Shown here piece by piece: positions 1 to 4,968 of a DNA stretch of 7,226 nucleotides. Each line of letters begins with the position of its first letter. The first letter of the stretch is position 1. The stretch comes from Chloroflexota bacterium (GTDB lineage: Bacteria > Chloroflexota > Anaerolineae > SpSt-600). The position numbers and the translations under genes were made by a program. Where the stretch lies: assembly GCA_011041825.1 (NCBI GenBank), contig DRAO01000007.1, positions 1-7,226 on the forward strand, in the 5' to 3' direction. The notes under the pieces are model-generated. The model made no database searches, had not been told where the DNA came from, and saw nothing but the letters and a program-made list of their open reading frames with translations.

Positions 1-16
1 CGTTAGAAATCCCCCC

Positions 17-1234
17 TCATCCTTTCACCAACTTCCACAGAGCCCTCAACCCCAGGATTCCAGCTCCCATCACCCCCAGCACCACGGAGAGGGCCACAGG
101 GTCGGGCTTGGAGAGCACCACCCGGCCATCACCGTATTCTTTGAAGAGCTGCCCCCACGGGGTCCTGAGGGCTTCCAGCACCCTCCTGCGCCCGATGAGG
201 GGATACCAGAAGACATCGTAATAGAACCGGGAGGCAATGTAGGACCAGGGCACCAGTGGCGAGCGGAGGAGGATACCCTCGAAGGGCTTGAGGGGGCCGT
301 GGTAGATGGCTTTCTGGCCCCGGCTGGCGAAGGTGTCTTCCTGCACGAAGCCCCAGTTCTGGGAGAGCACCCAATCCCTGTCCTCGCCGACAATCTCGAT
401 TTGCTCGGGGTCGCCCACACCCAGGCCCTTCTCGTGGGCGATGCGGATGAAGGGGATGCTCATCGGGTCGAAACCCTGGAGCTTGGCGGAGATGGCGTCT
501 ATGGCTACCTGGTCGGCGCTGGCCAGAATCACGTTCTTGACGTGCCAGCGCATCGCCCGGGGGCCGGGGCCATCTCCAGCGAAAGTCCCGTCCATCACGG
601 CGAAGATGCCGGTGTGGATTTCCTGCTGGATGGTGAGCAAGTCCACCAGGGTCTCGTGGATGACGGCGTGGGTCCAGTGGCGTTTCTCGTTCAGAAGCCC
701 GCCGAAGGCATTTTTCATAGCGCCGGTAATCACTGTAAATACATGGGTCTTGATTGTCGGCAACTGGATGATGTTTTTCCCGATGAACACCTCCGGGATA
801 TAGATGCCTTCGGGGTAGATTTTGGGCAGCACCAGGAGTTCGTGCTGGGGCTCGTAGCGCACCCAGCGGATGTGGGGTTCGTAGAGGTGGATGCTGGGCA
901 CGAGGTATTTATCGCACACGTATTTGTGCTTGTTGTTGCGCTCGCCGATATAAGCGTCCACCACCACGGTGCGGTTATGGGCACCCCAGATGCGGGTGTA
1001 TCCGTCTTCTTGCAGGGTTCGTATCACTCCCTCCAGTTGCCAAGGGGCGGTGGAACAGGCCGGGTACCAGGTTTGCCAGGAGATATTTATCTTGAGGATG
1101 GTTTCCTTATCCTTGGGCAGAACCTTCTCGTATTCAGCCAGCTTCATCAGGCGTTTGTAATCGTCCAGGACGGTTTCAGGGGTTGTCCTCAAAACGGCGA
1201 CCTTGCCCTTGCCTGGGAATTCGCCTAGAGCCAT
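17..1234 (-). CDS. DUF362 domain-containing protein with C-terminal hydrophobic anchor
   Basis: This 405-aa protein is recognised as DUF362 by family-like signatures: an N-terminal KINISW segment (KxN-type strand), a central LPTIKTHVFTVITGAMKN segment, AFGGLLNEKRHW, and MDGTFAGDGPGP. The biochemical role of DUF362 is not established. Some relatives carry a fused 4Fe-4S ferredoxin domain; this one does not, having only scattered cysteines. Its last ~29 residues include a hydrophobic stretch (about residues 379-400) ending in basic residues, which suggests a C-terminal membrane anchor. The start at 1234 is chosen because GGGAGG lies 6 nt upstream and the protein begins MALGEFPGKGKVAVLR. The frame stays open to an ATG at 1303, but that extension would translate a perfect palindrome and has no good SD. 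It lies downstream of the DUF6485 gene on the same strand, so probably in one operon. The family call is firm; the function is unknown. Confidence 0.85.
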   Translation of the reverse strand: MALGEFPGKGKVAVLRTTPETVLDDYKRLMKLAEYEKVLPKDKETILKINISWQTWYPACSTAPWQLEGVIRTLQEDGYTRIWGAHNRTVVVDAYIGERNNKHKYVCDKYLVPSIHLYEPHIRWVRYEPQHELLVLPKIYPEGIYIPEVFIGKNIIQLPTIKTHVFTVITGAMKNAFGGLLNEKRHWTHAVIHETLVDLLTIQQEIHTGIFAVMDGTFAGDGPGPRAMRWHVKNVILASADQVAIDAISAKLQGFDPMSIPFIRIAHEKGLGVGDPEQIEIVGEDRDWVLSQNWGFVQEDTFASRGQKAIYHGPLKPFEGILLRSPLVPWSYIASRFYYDVFWYPLIGRRRVLEALRTPWGQLFKEYGDGRVVLSKPDPVALSVVLGVMGAGILGLRALWKLVKG

Positions 1235-1240
1235 TTTGCA

Positions 1241-1247
1241 CCTCCCT
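1241..1247 (-). promoter_or_regulatory. Ribosome binding site fixing the DUF362 start
   Basis: On the minus strand AGGGAGG is followed by TGCAAA and then ATG at 1234, a 6-nt spacing. This site, together with the palindrome just upstream, decides the start against the longer ATG at 1303. Confidence 0.75.
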
Positions 1248-1257
1248 GATAGAGGGT

Positions 1258-1294
1258 GTTTCCTCGACAGCGGTTCTACCGCTGTCGAGGAAAC
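1258..1294. repeat. Perfect 17-bp inverted repeat with 3-nt loop, between DUF6485 and DUF362 genes
   Basis: The left arm GTTTCCTCGACAGCGGT (1258-1274) and its exact reverse complement (1278-1294) flank the loop TCT. The hairpin sits 16 nt after the DUF6485 stop and 23 nt before the DUF362 start in the minus-strand direction. No T-run follows on either strand, so it is not a typical intrinsic terminator. In a shared transcript it could stabilise or process the mRNA between the two genes. Its arm resembles that of the hairpin at 1682-1724 (11 of 16 core positions), so it may belong to a dispersed family of palindromic repeats. Confidence 0.85.
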
Positions 1295-1310
1295 GTCAAG
1301 CATCCCTTTC

Positions 1311-1511
1311 CTACAACAAGTGCTTATAAGTCTGGACGAAGCGGCGGATAGAGCGGTCGTATGTGCGTTCTACCTCAGGTGGGAACAGGCAGGCTGGAAG
1401 CTCTCCCATCTTACGATGGTAAGCGATACACTCACAGCAGATGCCTTTCTTGGAGCAGGGCTCGTAAGTGCAGGGGCAGTTCTTCAGATTTCGCTCCTGT
1501 TTGCACTCCAT
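1311..1511 (-). CDS. Small cysteine-rich protein, DUF6485-like
   Basis: This 66-aa protein starts [14 protein letters not shown] and carries eight cysteines, seven of them in its first ~30 residues: C3, C12, C14, the pair-containing run [13 protein letters not shown], and the C of [10 protein letters not shown]. The pattern [17 protein letters not shown]...[13 protein letters not shown] matches my memory of the DUF6485 family of short, probably metal-binding proteins. The function is unknown; zinc or Fe-S binding is an inference from cysteine density. The start at 1511 is preferred over an in-frame ATG at 1550. AGGGGAGG lies 8 nt upstream of 1511, and the added 13 residues lack family character. 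The C-terminal third ([21 protein letters not shown]) looks helical and basic. It is followed by the DUF362 gene 76 nt downstream on the same strand. Confidence 0.85.
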   Translation of the reverse strand: MECKQERNLKNCPCTYEPCSKKGICCECIAYHRKMGELPACLFPPEVERTYDRSIRRFVQTYKHLL

Positions 1512-1519
1512 AGCATCAA

Positions 1520-1527
1520 CCTCCCCT
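1520..1527 (-). promoter_or_regulatory. Ribosome binding site fixing the DUF6485 start
   Basis: AGGGGAGG on the minus strand stands 8 nt before the ATG at 1511. It supports the 66-aa form over the 79-aa reading from 1550, for which no comparable site is seen. Confidence 0.7.
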
Positions 1528-1562
1528 CTTGATTGTATTTGTTTAGACAAAGCGTCTGGGCA

Positions 1563-1591
1563 ATTCTATCACACCCCAAATTGTAACACAA
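1563..1591 (-). promoter_or_regulatory. Candidate sigma70-type promoter for the DUF6485-DUF362 pair
   Basis: On the minus strand a -35-like TTGTGT (1586-1591) is separated by 17 nt from TAGAAT (1563-1568), which matches the -10 consensus at 5 of 6 positions. Transcription would begin near 1556, giving a leader of about 45 nt before the start at 1511. The -35 box is weak (3 of 6), so the call rests mainly on the -10 box, the spacing and the position. Confidence 0.45.
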
Positions 1592-1623
1592 GTGGCTATT
1601 GAAACGCAACCACCCAACGGAGG

Positions 1624-1803
1624 AGAGTGTTGAAAAACTCCGGGGTTAAACCTGCCCCGGGAACTGGGGAAAAAAGGGGTAGTATTTTCTTGCACGGCGG
1701 CGAAGCCGCCGTGCAAGAAAATACCCTCAAAAGCCTTTCTTAACTTGCCTCGAACGGAGGACGCTCATCAAACAAAATGAGAATGGCACTTTTTCAACAC
1801 CCT
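1624..1803. mobile_element. Possible MITE-like element with terminal inverted repeats and flanking direct repeats
   Basis: The left end AGAGTGTTGAAAAA (1624-1637) and the right end TTTTTCAACACCCT (1790-1803) are inverted repeats matching at 13 of 14 positions. Immediately outside both ends is the same 10-mer, CCAACGGAGG (1614-1623 and 1804-1813), as expected of a target-site duplication. The 180-bp interior has no credible ORF. It holds a 6-bp hairpin (CCGGGG 1640-1645 with CCCCGG 1655-1660) and a perfect 20-bp hairpin (1682-1724). These features suit a small non-autonomous insertion element. Two cautions apply. A near copy of the flank (CGAACGGAGG, 1751-1760) lies inside the element, so the 10-mer may be a repeated motif and not a duplication. 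No transposase gene is in the window. No IS family is assigned. Confidence 0.5.
1682..1724. repeat. Perfect 20-bp inverted repeat with 3-nt loop
   Basis: The left arm GTATTTTCTTGCACGGCGGC (1682-1701) is followed by the loop GAA and the exact reverse complement (1705-1724). The base of the stem is A/T-rich and the top is GC-only. No uridine tract follows, so terminator function is doubtful. It is the centrepiece of the candidate element at 1624-1803. Its arm is similar to that of the hairpin at 1258-1294, and the differences are preserved as base pairs. Confidence 0.9.
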
Positions 1804-1806
1804 CCA
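1791..1806 (+). repeat. Direct repeat TTTTCAACACCCTCCA, copy 1
   Basis: This 16-mer recurs exactly at 1934-1949. An inverted, imperfect copy (14 of 16) lies at 1621-1636. The motif overlaps the right terminal repeat of the candidate element at 1624-1803. Confidence 0.9.
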
Positions 1807-1814
1807 ACGGAGGG
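1800..1814. repeat. Short hairpin, 6-bp stem with 3-nt loop
   Basis: CCCTCC (1800-1805), loop AAC, then GGAGGG (1809-1814). It overlaps the end of the terminal repeat and the flanking 10-mer, and opens the hairpin array that runs to 1928. Confidence 0.6.
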
Positions 1815-1817
1815 AGG

Positions 1818-1928
1818 GCCGGGAGCTCAAAGCTCCCGGCTGAGCAGAGAAAGGGCGCTGGAAGCGCCCTGCCCCAGCCCGCCTTTGGCGGGCTTTCACT
1901 GCTCAGGCCGGGGCTTTTAGCCCTGGCC
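1818..1928. other. Compact array of four GC-rich hairpins, two enclosed by a long-range stem
   Basis: Four hairpins with exactly 3-nt loops lie in 111 bp. They are: GCCGGGAGCT with AGCTCCCGGC (1818-1840, loop CAA); AGGGCGCT with AGCGCCCT (1852-1870, loop GGA); AGCCCGCC with GGCGGGCT (1876-1894, loop TTT); and GGCCGGGGCT with AGCCCTGGCC (1906-1928, loop TTT, one G-T pair). In addition TGAGCAG (1841-1847) is the reverse complement of CTGCTCA (1899-1905), so the two middle hairpins can sit inside a three-way junction flanked by the outer two. No protein gene overlaps. It could be a structured RNA, a repeat cluster or a protein-binding array. The strand is undetermined. Confidence 0.7.
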
Positions 1929-1933
1929 CAGGC

Positions 1934-1949
1934 TTTTCAACACCCTCCA
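1934..1949 (+). repeat. Direct repeat TTTTCAACACCCTCCA, copy 2
   Basis: This is an exact repeat of 1791-1806. It lies directly after the hairpin array and just before the -35 box of the candidate lipA promoter. It could mark the end of a second, related element covering about 1804-1949, but no matching opposite end or duplicated flank is seen for it. Confidence 0.85.
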
Positions 1950-1950
1950 T

Positions 1951-1979
1951 TTGTCAAAATTGAAATTATCGGTTATCCT
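1951..1979 (+). promoter_or_regulatory. Candidate promoter for lipA
   Basis: TTGTCA (1951-1956, 5 of 6 to consensus) is followed after 17 nt by TATCCT (1974-1979, 4 of 6). Transcription would start near 1986 and give a leader of about 88 nt before lipA. It begins directly after the repeat at 1934-1949, so repeat insertion may have placed the promoter boundary. Confidence 0.45.
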
Positions 1980-2005
1980 CTCAGGGAAAGGATTTTCCCT
2001 GGAGG
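1977..2005 (+). promoter_or_regulatory. Inverted repeat overlapping the lipA -10 box and transcription start
   Basis: CAGGGAAA (1982-1989) pairs with TTTCCCTG (1994-2001) around a 4-nt loop. With one bulged T it extends by CCTC/GAGG to 1977-2005. It spans the expected start of transcription, so it reads better as a possible repressor operator than as an RNA hairpin. No regulator is identified. Confidence 0.3.
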
Positions 2006-2047
2006 AGCCTCAAAGGTCTGGATGCTGCTCTGGAACGCAAGAAGCAT

Positions 2048-2073
2048 AATCGTCCTCCCCGAAAGGAGGGATT
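2048..2073 (+). promoter_or_regulatory. lipA SD site within a potential hairpin
   Basis: The lipA SD AAAGGAGG (2062-2069) stands 4 nt before the TTG start at 2074 and decides that start. CCTCC (2054-2058) can pair with GGAGG (2065-2069). AATC (2048-2051) can then pair with GATT (2070-2073) past a 2-nt bulge, burying the SD and ending right at the start codon. Whether this fold controls translation is inference. Confidence 0.45.
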
Positions 2074-2925
2074 TTGAAGCTCGACAAAGCCCCTTGGCTG
2101 ACTCTCCCAGCCCCTGACCAAGATGTCCTGGCCCGGATGGAAAAGCTCCTGCGGGGGCTGCATTTACACACCGTGTGCGAAAGCGCCCTCTGCCCCAACA
2201 TCGGGGAGTGCTTTGGGCGAGGGACGGCTACTTTTATGATTCTGGGCGATGTCTGCACCCGGGGCTGCCGCTTCTGTGCGGTGCGGAAAGGCAAGCCTGC
2301 TCCGCCCGACCCCGAAGAGCCTGAGAGGGTGGCCGAAGCCGCCCGGAGGCTTGGCCTCAAACACGTGGTCATCACCTCGGTGACCAGAGATGACCTCCCG
2401 GATGGCGGTGCTTCTCATTTCGTCGCCACCATTGAAGCAGTGCGCTGCCGATTGCCTGACGCCACCATCGAAGTGCTGATACCCGATTTCGGTGGCTCGC
2501 TGAGGGCTCTGGAGCAGGTCATCGCCGCCGGGCCGGAGGTCATCAACCACAACCTGGAGACGGTGCCCCGGCTTTACCCCCTGGTCCGTCCCCGTGCCGA
2601 TTACCGCCGTTCCCTGGGAATCCTGGCCTGGGTCAAACGCCAGGCTCCCCATATCACCACTAAATCAGGGCTTATGCTCGGGCTAGGCGAGCGACCTCAC
2701 GAGGTGGAAGAGGTGCTTGTGGACCTGCGCCGGGTCGGGTGCGACGTGGTGACGCTGGGGCAATACCTCCAGCCCACCGAGCGGCAGCTGCCCGTAGCCG
2801 AGTTCATCCCGCCGGAGCGCTTCGATGAATACAGACGCCAGGGGGAGAAGATGGGCTTCCGGGCTGTGGTGGCTGGGCCGCTAGTGCGGAGTTCCTACAG
2901 GGCTGAGGAGTACGCCATTTCTTGA
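2074..2925 (+). CDS. lipA: Lipoyl synthase (radical SAM)
   Basis: This 283-aa cytosolic enzyme inserts two sulfur atoms at C6 and C8 of octanoyl chains on lipoyl domains of 2-oxoacid dehydrogenases or the glycine cleavage H protein. Both LipA cluster motifs are present. The auxiliary cluster motif [12 protein letters not shown] supplies C35, C40 and C46. The radical SAM motif CTRGCRFC supplies C61, C65 and C68. The C-terminal RSSY (residues 272-275) contains the conserved serine ligand of the auxiliary cluster. Other family segments are [42 protein letters not shown] and TLGQYLQPT. Length is normal for the family. The start is TTG, backed by AAAGGAGG; the next in-frame ATG (2137) would remove conserved N-terminal sequence. 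No lipB or lipoate ligase is adjacent. No terminator is seen after it; the kinase promoter starts 7 nt past the stop. Confidence 0.97.
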   Translation: MKLDKAPWLTLPAPDQDVLARMEKLLRGLHLHTVCESALCPNIGECFGRGTATFMILGDVCTRGCRFCAVRKGKPAPPDPEEPERVAEAARRLGLKHVVITSVTRDDLPDGGASHFVATIEAVRCRLPDATIEVLIPDFGGSLRALEQVIAAGPEVINHNLETVPRLYPLVRPRADYRRSLGILAWVKRQAPHITTKSGLMLGLGERPHEVEEVLVDLRRVGCDVVTLGQYLQPTERQLPVAEFIPPERFDEYRRQGEKMGFRAVVAGPLVRSSYRAEEYAIS

Positions 2926-2931
2926 AAATTT

Positions 2932-2960
2932 TTGACAGGAACCTCCATCCAAGCTATAAT
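2932..2960 (+). promoter_or_regulatory. Perfect-consensus sigma70 promoter for the two-component genes
   Basis: TTGACA (2932-2937), a 17-nt spacer, and TATAAT (2955-2960) match the full consensus at both boxes. Transcription is expected near 2967, about 30 nt upstream of the kinase start. It lies in the 70-nt gap after lipA and suggests strong, possibly constitutive expression of the kinase-regulator pair. Confidence 0.85.
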
Positions 2961-2995
2961 TTAGGGTGTTGGTGTAGAATTGAAATGGGAAGATT

Positions 2996-4192
2996 ATGAT
3001 GATTTGGGAAAAATCGGGTGAGAAAGGCGCTAAAAGGGGGAATTGGTGTGATGTCCTGAGAGACATTGTAGAGGCCCTTTCCAACGCTTTGAAAGCCGAG
3101 GCCGCTTACGTCTTCATCCACGAATGTTTCCGTCCCCTTTGCTTTTTCTCCCTTGGGCGTAGAGAGCCCCAATGGGAAGTGGCCGGTCAAGTGGCCTTAA
3201 AGGCCCTGGAAGAGGGACGAATCCTCTCCCTGGATTCATCTTCCCAAGAAGAGGGTTCAGAAAGCCTGTGGTTAGGCATCCCCTTAATGGATGGAGACAG
3301 GGCCTTAGGGGTGATAGGGCTCCTCCTTCCTCCTGCTCCTCCCTTATCCTCCCGTGAACTCGATCTCCTGGAAGCAATGGGCCATCAATTGGTTGTATCC
3401 GTGCTGACCCCCCGGATGTGCGAAAGGGCACAGCTTGATAAGAGAAGGCTCCGTGCCCAAATTGAAGAGCTGATCCAGCGGTTGAAGGCGGGTGAGAAAA
3501 GGCCCCCTGAAGAGGGGAAAGGCTCATTTTATGATGAGCAGCCATATGGCCCCTGTGCCATTGCTCTGAAGATGCAGGAGAGAGAGCGGGAACGCATAGC
3601 CCATGACCTCCACGATGGTGTCATCCAGCTCCTCATAGGTGCCCTTTACGAGGCTCAGGCGGCTAAAGAGCGCATTGCCTCCGGAACCCCAGCCGTTCAG
3701 GAGAACCTGGACAAAGTACAAGCCCTCCTTCACCGGGCCGAAAGGGAGATGCGTCACATCATCTACAACCTTCATCCTCCGATACTGGAATTGAAAGGGC
3801 TCATCCCTGCGATTAAGGAATATGCCCGCACCTTTACGAACCTCTATGACATCCGCTGCTCTGTAGAGGTCAAAGGAGCGCCTTACCGCCTCTCTCCTGA
3901 GGAAGAAGTAGCCATCTACCGAATTGTACAGGAGGCCTTGCGAAATGTAGAACTTCACTCCCAGGCGACTTCTGCCACGATTACCCTTGCCTTCCACCCC
4001 GCATCGCTTGAAGTGGTCATAACCGATAACGGCAGGGGGTTCGACTATGAGGCTTTCCTGAGGAACCCTGCCGGGCATCTGGGTATCAAGGGGATGAAGG
4101 AGAGGGCTCGGAGGATAGGGGGGGAACTGGAAGTGGTCTCTCAGGTTGGGAAAGGCACAAAGATTGTATTGAGAGTCCCGGCCAAGGGGTAA
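2996..4192 (+). CDS. Cytosolic sensor histidine kinase, GAF plus HisKA_3/HATPase (NarL-type partner)
   Basis: This 398-aa protein has no transmembrane segment or signal peptide. Residues ~18-138 look like a GAF sensory domain, ending in SLWLGIPLMDGDRALGVIGLLL and ELDLLEAMGHQLV. A charged helical linker (~142-170) leads to the HisKA_3 dimerisation helix RERERIAHDLHDGVIQ, with H206 in LHD the expected phosphorylation site. The HATPase domain shows EALRNVELHSQA (N box, N317), ITDNGRGFD (G1, D344), GHLGIKGMKERA and GTKIVLRV. It should autophosphorylate on H206 and transfer phosphate to the regulator encoded 7 nt downstream. The ligand is unknown. Cysteines C18, C44 and C49 in the GAF region could be redox-active, but no known cofactor motif is recognised. 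An ATG at 2999 is an equal start candidate; GGGAAG at 2987-2992 suits that one slightly better. Confidence 0.9.
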   Translation: MMIWEKSGEKGAKRGNWCDVLRDIVEALSNALKAEAAYVFIHECFRPLCFFSLGRREPQWEVAGQVALKALEEGRILSLDSSSQEEGSESLWLGIPLMDGDRALGVIGLLLPPAPPLSSRELDLLEAMGHQLVVSVLTPRMCERAQLDKRRLRAQIEELIQRLKAGEKRPPEEGKGSFYDEQPYGPCAIALKMQERERERIAHDLHDGVIQLLIGALYEAQAAKERIASGTPAVQENLDKVQALLHRAEREMRHIIYNLHPPILELKGLIPAIKEYARTFTNLYDIRCSVEVKGAPYRLSPEEEVAIYRIVQEALRNVELHSQATSATITLAFHPASLEVVITDNGRGFDYEAFLRNPAGHLGIKGMKERARRIGGELEVVSQVGKGTKIVLRVPAKG

Positions 4193-4199
4193 AGGGGAA

Positions 4200-4841
4200 A
4201 TGGAGAAGATAAGGGTTCTGGTAGTTGATGACCACCCCGTGGTACGAGAGGGCATCCGAAGCCTCCTCTCCAGCTACAGCGACATTGAGGTGGTCGGTGA
4301 AACCGAAAACGGCTTTGAGACCCTGGAACGTGTGAGGGAACTCCACCCTGATGTGGTTCTGCTGGACATCAAGCTTCCTGGTGCGGATGGAATCGTTATA
4401 GCCAGGCGCATCCGCCAAGAGCATCCCGACGTGAAAGTCCTCATCCTTACGGTCTATGATGATGAACGGCACCTCTGCGAAGCCCTTAAGGCGGGAGTTC
4501 ACGGCTATCTCCTCAAAAGCGTCTCTCACAAAGATTTGGCCAACTCCATAAGGGAAGTATACCGGGGACAGCGGCTCTTAAGTCCATCGCTTGTGAGCAA
4601 GGTGCTGGAGGAATTTGAGAGATTAGCTCAACGTCAGGCGTCCAATGAAGTAGGACTTGACGAAGAAGAGCTGGAGCTTCTCCGTCTAATAGCCCAGGGA
4701 GCCACCACCGGGGAGCTGGCTCAATCATTCCACTGGAGTGAGGCCACCGTTAAGAGGAGGGTTAAAGCCGTATTGACCAAGCTGGGGGCTTCAAACCGTG
4801 CCCATGCGGTAGCGAAAGCTATAAAAGGGGGATTAATTTGA
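4200..4841 (+). CDS. NarL/LuxR-family response regulator
   Basis: This 213-aa DNA-binding regulator has an N-terminal receiver domain (~3-120) with the acidic pair D10/D11, phospho-acceptor D56 in VVLLDIKLPGADG, T84 and K106 in YLLKSVS. The C-terminal LuxR-type helix-turn-helix (~152-213) shows ELELLRLIAQGATTGELAQ, then the recognition region WSEATVKRRVKAVLTKLGASNRAHAV. The recognition helix has KRRVKAVLTKLG where most NarL relatives have KxHxxxIxxKLG, a mild variation. The start codon is 7 nt after the kinase stop; AGGGGA lies unusually close to it, and AAGGGG at 4184-4189 may act instead, so the genes are probably translationally linked. Its targets are unknown; the hydrogenase operon immediately downstream is the obvious candidate. 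Confidence 0.93.
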   Translation: MEKIRVLVVDDHPVVREGIRSLLSSYSDIEVVGETENGFETLERVRELHPDVVLLDIKLPGADGIVIARRIRQEHPDVKVLILTVYDDERHLCEALKAGVHGYLLKSVSHKDLANSIREVYRGQRLLSPSLVSKVLEEFERLAQRQASNEVGLDEEELELLRLIAQGATTGELAQSFHWSEATVKRRVKAVLTKLGASNRAHAVAKAIKGGLI

Positions 4842-4874
4842 TACTTTTGTTCCCTTTTTTGAGCCTTTTTGGGT

Positions 4875-4904
4875 TTGACCTCTGCTTCCCCTTTGTGCTA
4901 TATT
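4875..4904 (+). promoter_or_regulatory. Candidate promoter for the hydrogenase genes
   Basis: TTGACC (4875-4880, 5 of 6) and TATATT (4899-4904, 5 of 6) are spaced by 18 nt in the 127-nt gap between the response regulator and the small subunit gene. A leader of about 58 nt would follow, ending in AAGGAGG (4958-4964) 4 nt before the ATG at 4969. The coding strand from about 4843 to 4925 is notably T/C-rich. No clear NarL-type heptamer pair was recognised by eye. Confidence 0.45.
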
Positions 4905-4968
4905 TGTTTCTGCTGGCCTTTTCCTCGAACCTTAAACCGCAAACCCATCTTCTTCGCAAGGAGGCAAA

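Noticed and set aside
299..1228. 309-codon plus-strand reading frame opposite the DUF362 gene
   Set aside because: It is antisense to a well-recognised family member, shows no family resemblance, and is best explained by codon bias of the real gene.
1235..1303. Longer DUF362 reading from the ATG at 1303
   Set aside because: The 23 added residues are encoded by the 17-bp palindrome and lack DUF362 character. A good SD sits 6 nt before the internal ATG at 1234.
1876..1897. AGCCCGCC-TTT-GGCGGGCT followed by TT as an intrinsic terminator
   Set aside because: No plus-strand gene lies upstream in the window, the T-run is only 3 nt, and the hairpin is one of a series with the same 3-nt-loop design.
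1818..1928. tRNA-like cloverleaf or CRISPR array
   Set aside because: Loops of 3 nt, the absence of tRNA invariant bases and the lack of repeated identical units with spacers exclude both.
4823..4858. Possible terminator after the response regulator: AAAAGGG with CCCTTTT, then two T
   Set aside because: The loop is 22 nt, the stem is weak and overlaps the coding end, so I cannot separate it from the general T-rich character of the gap.
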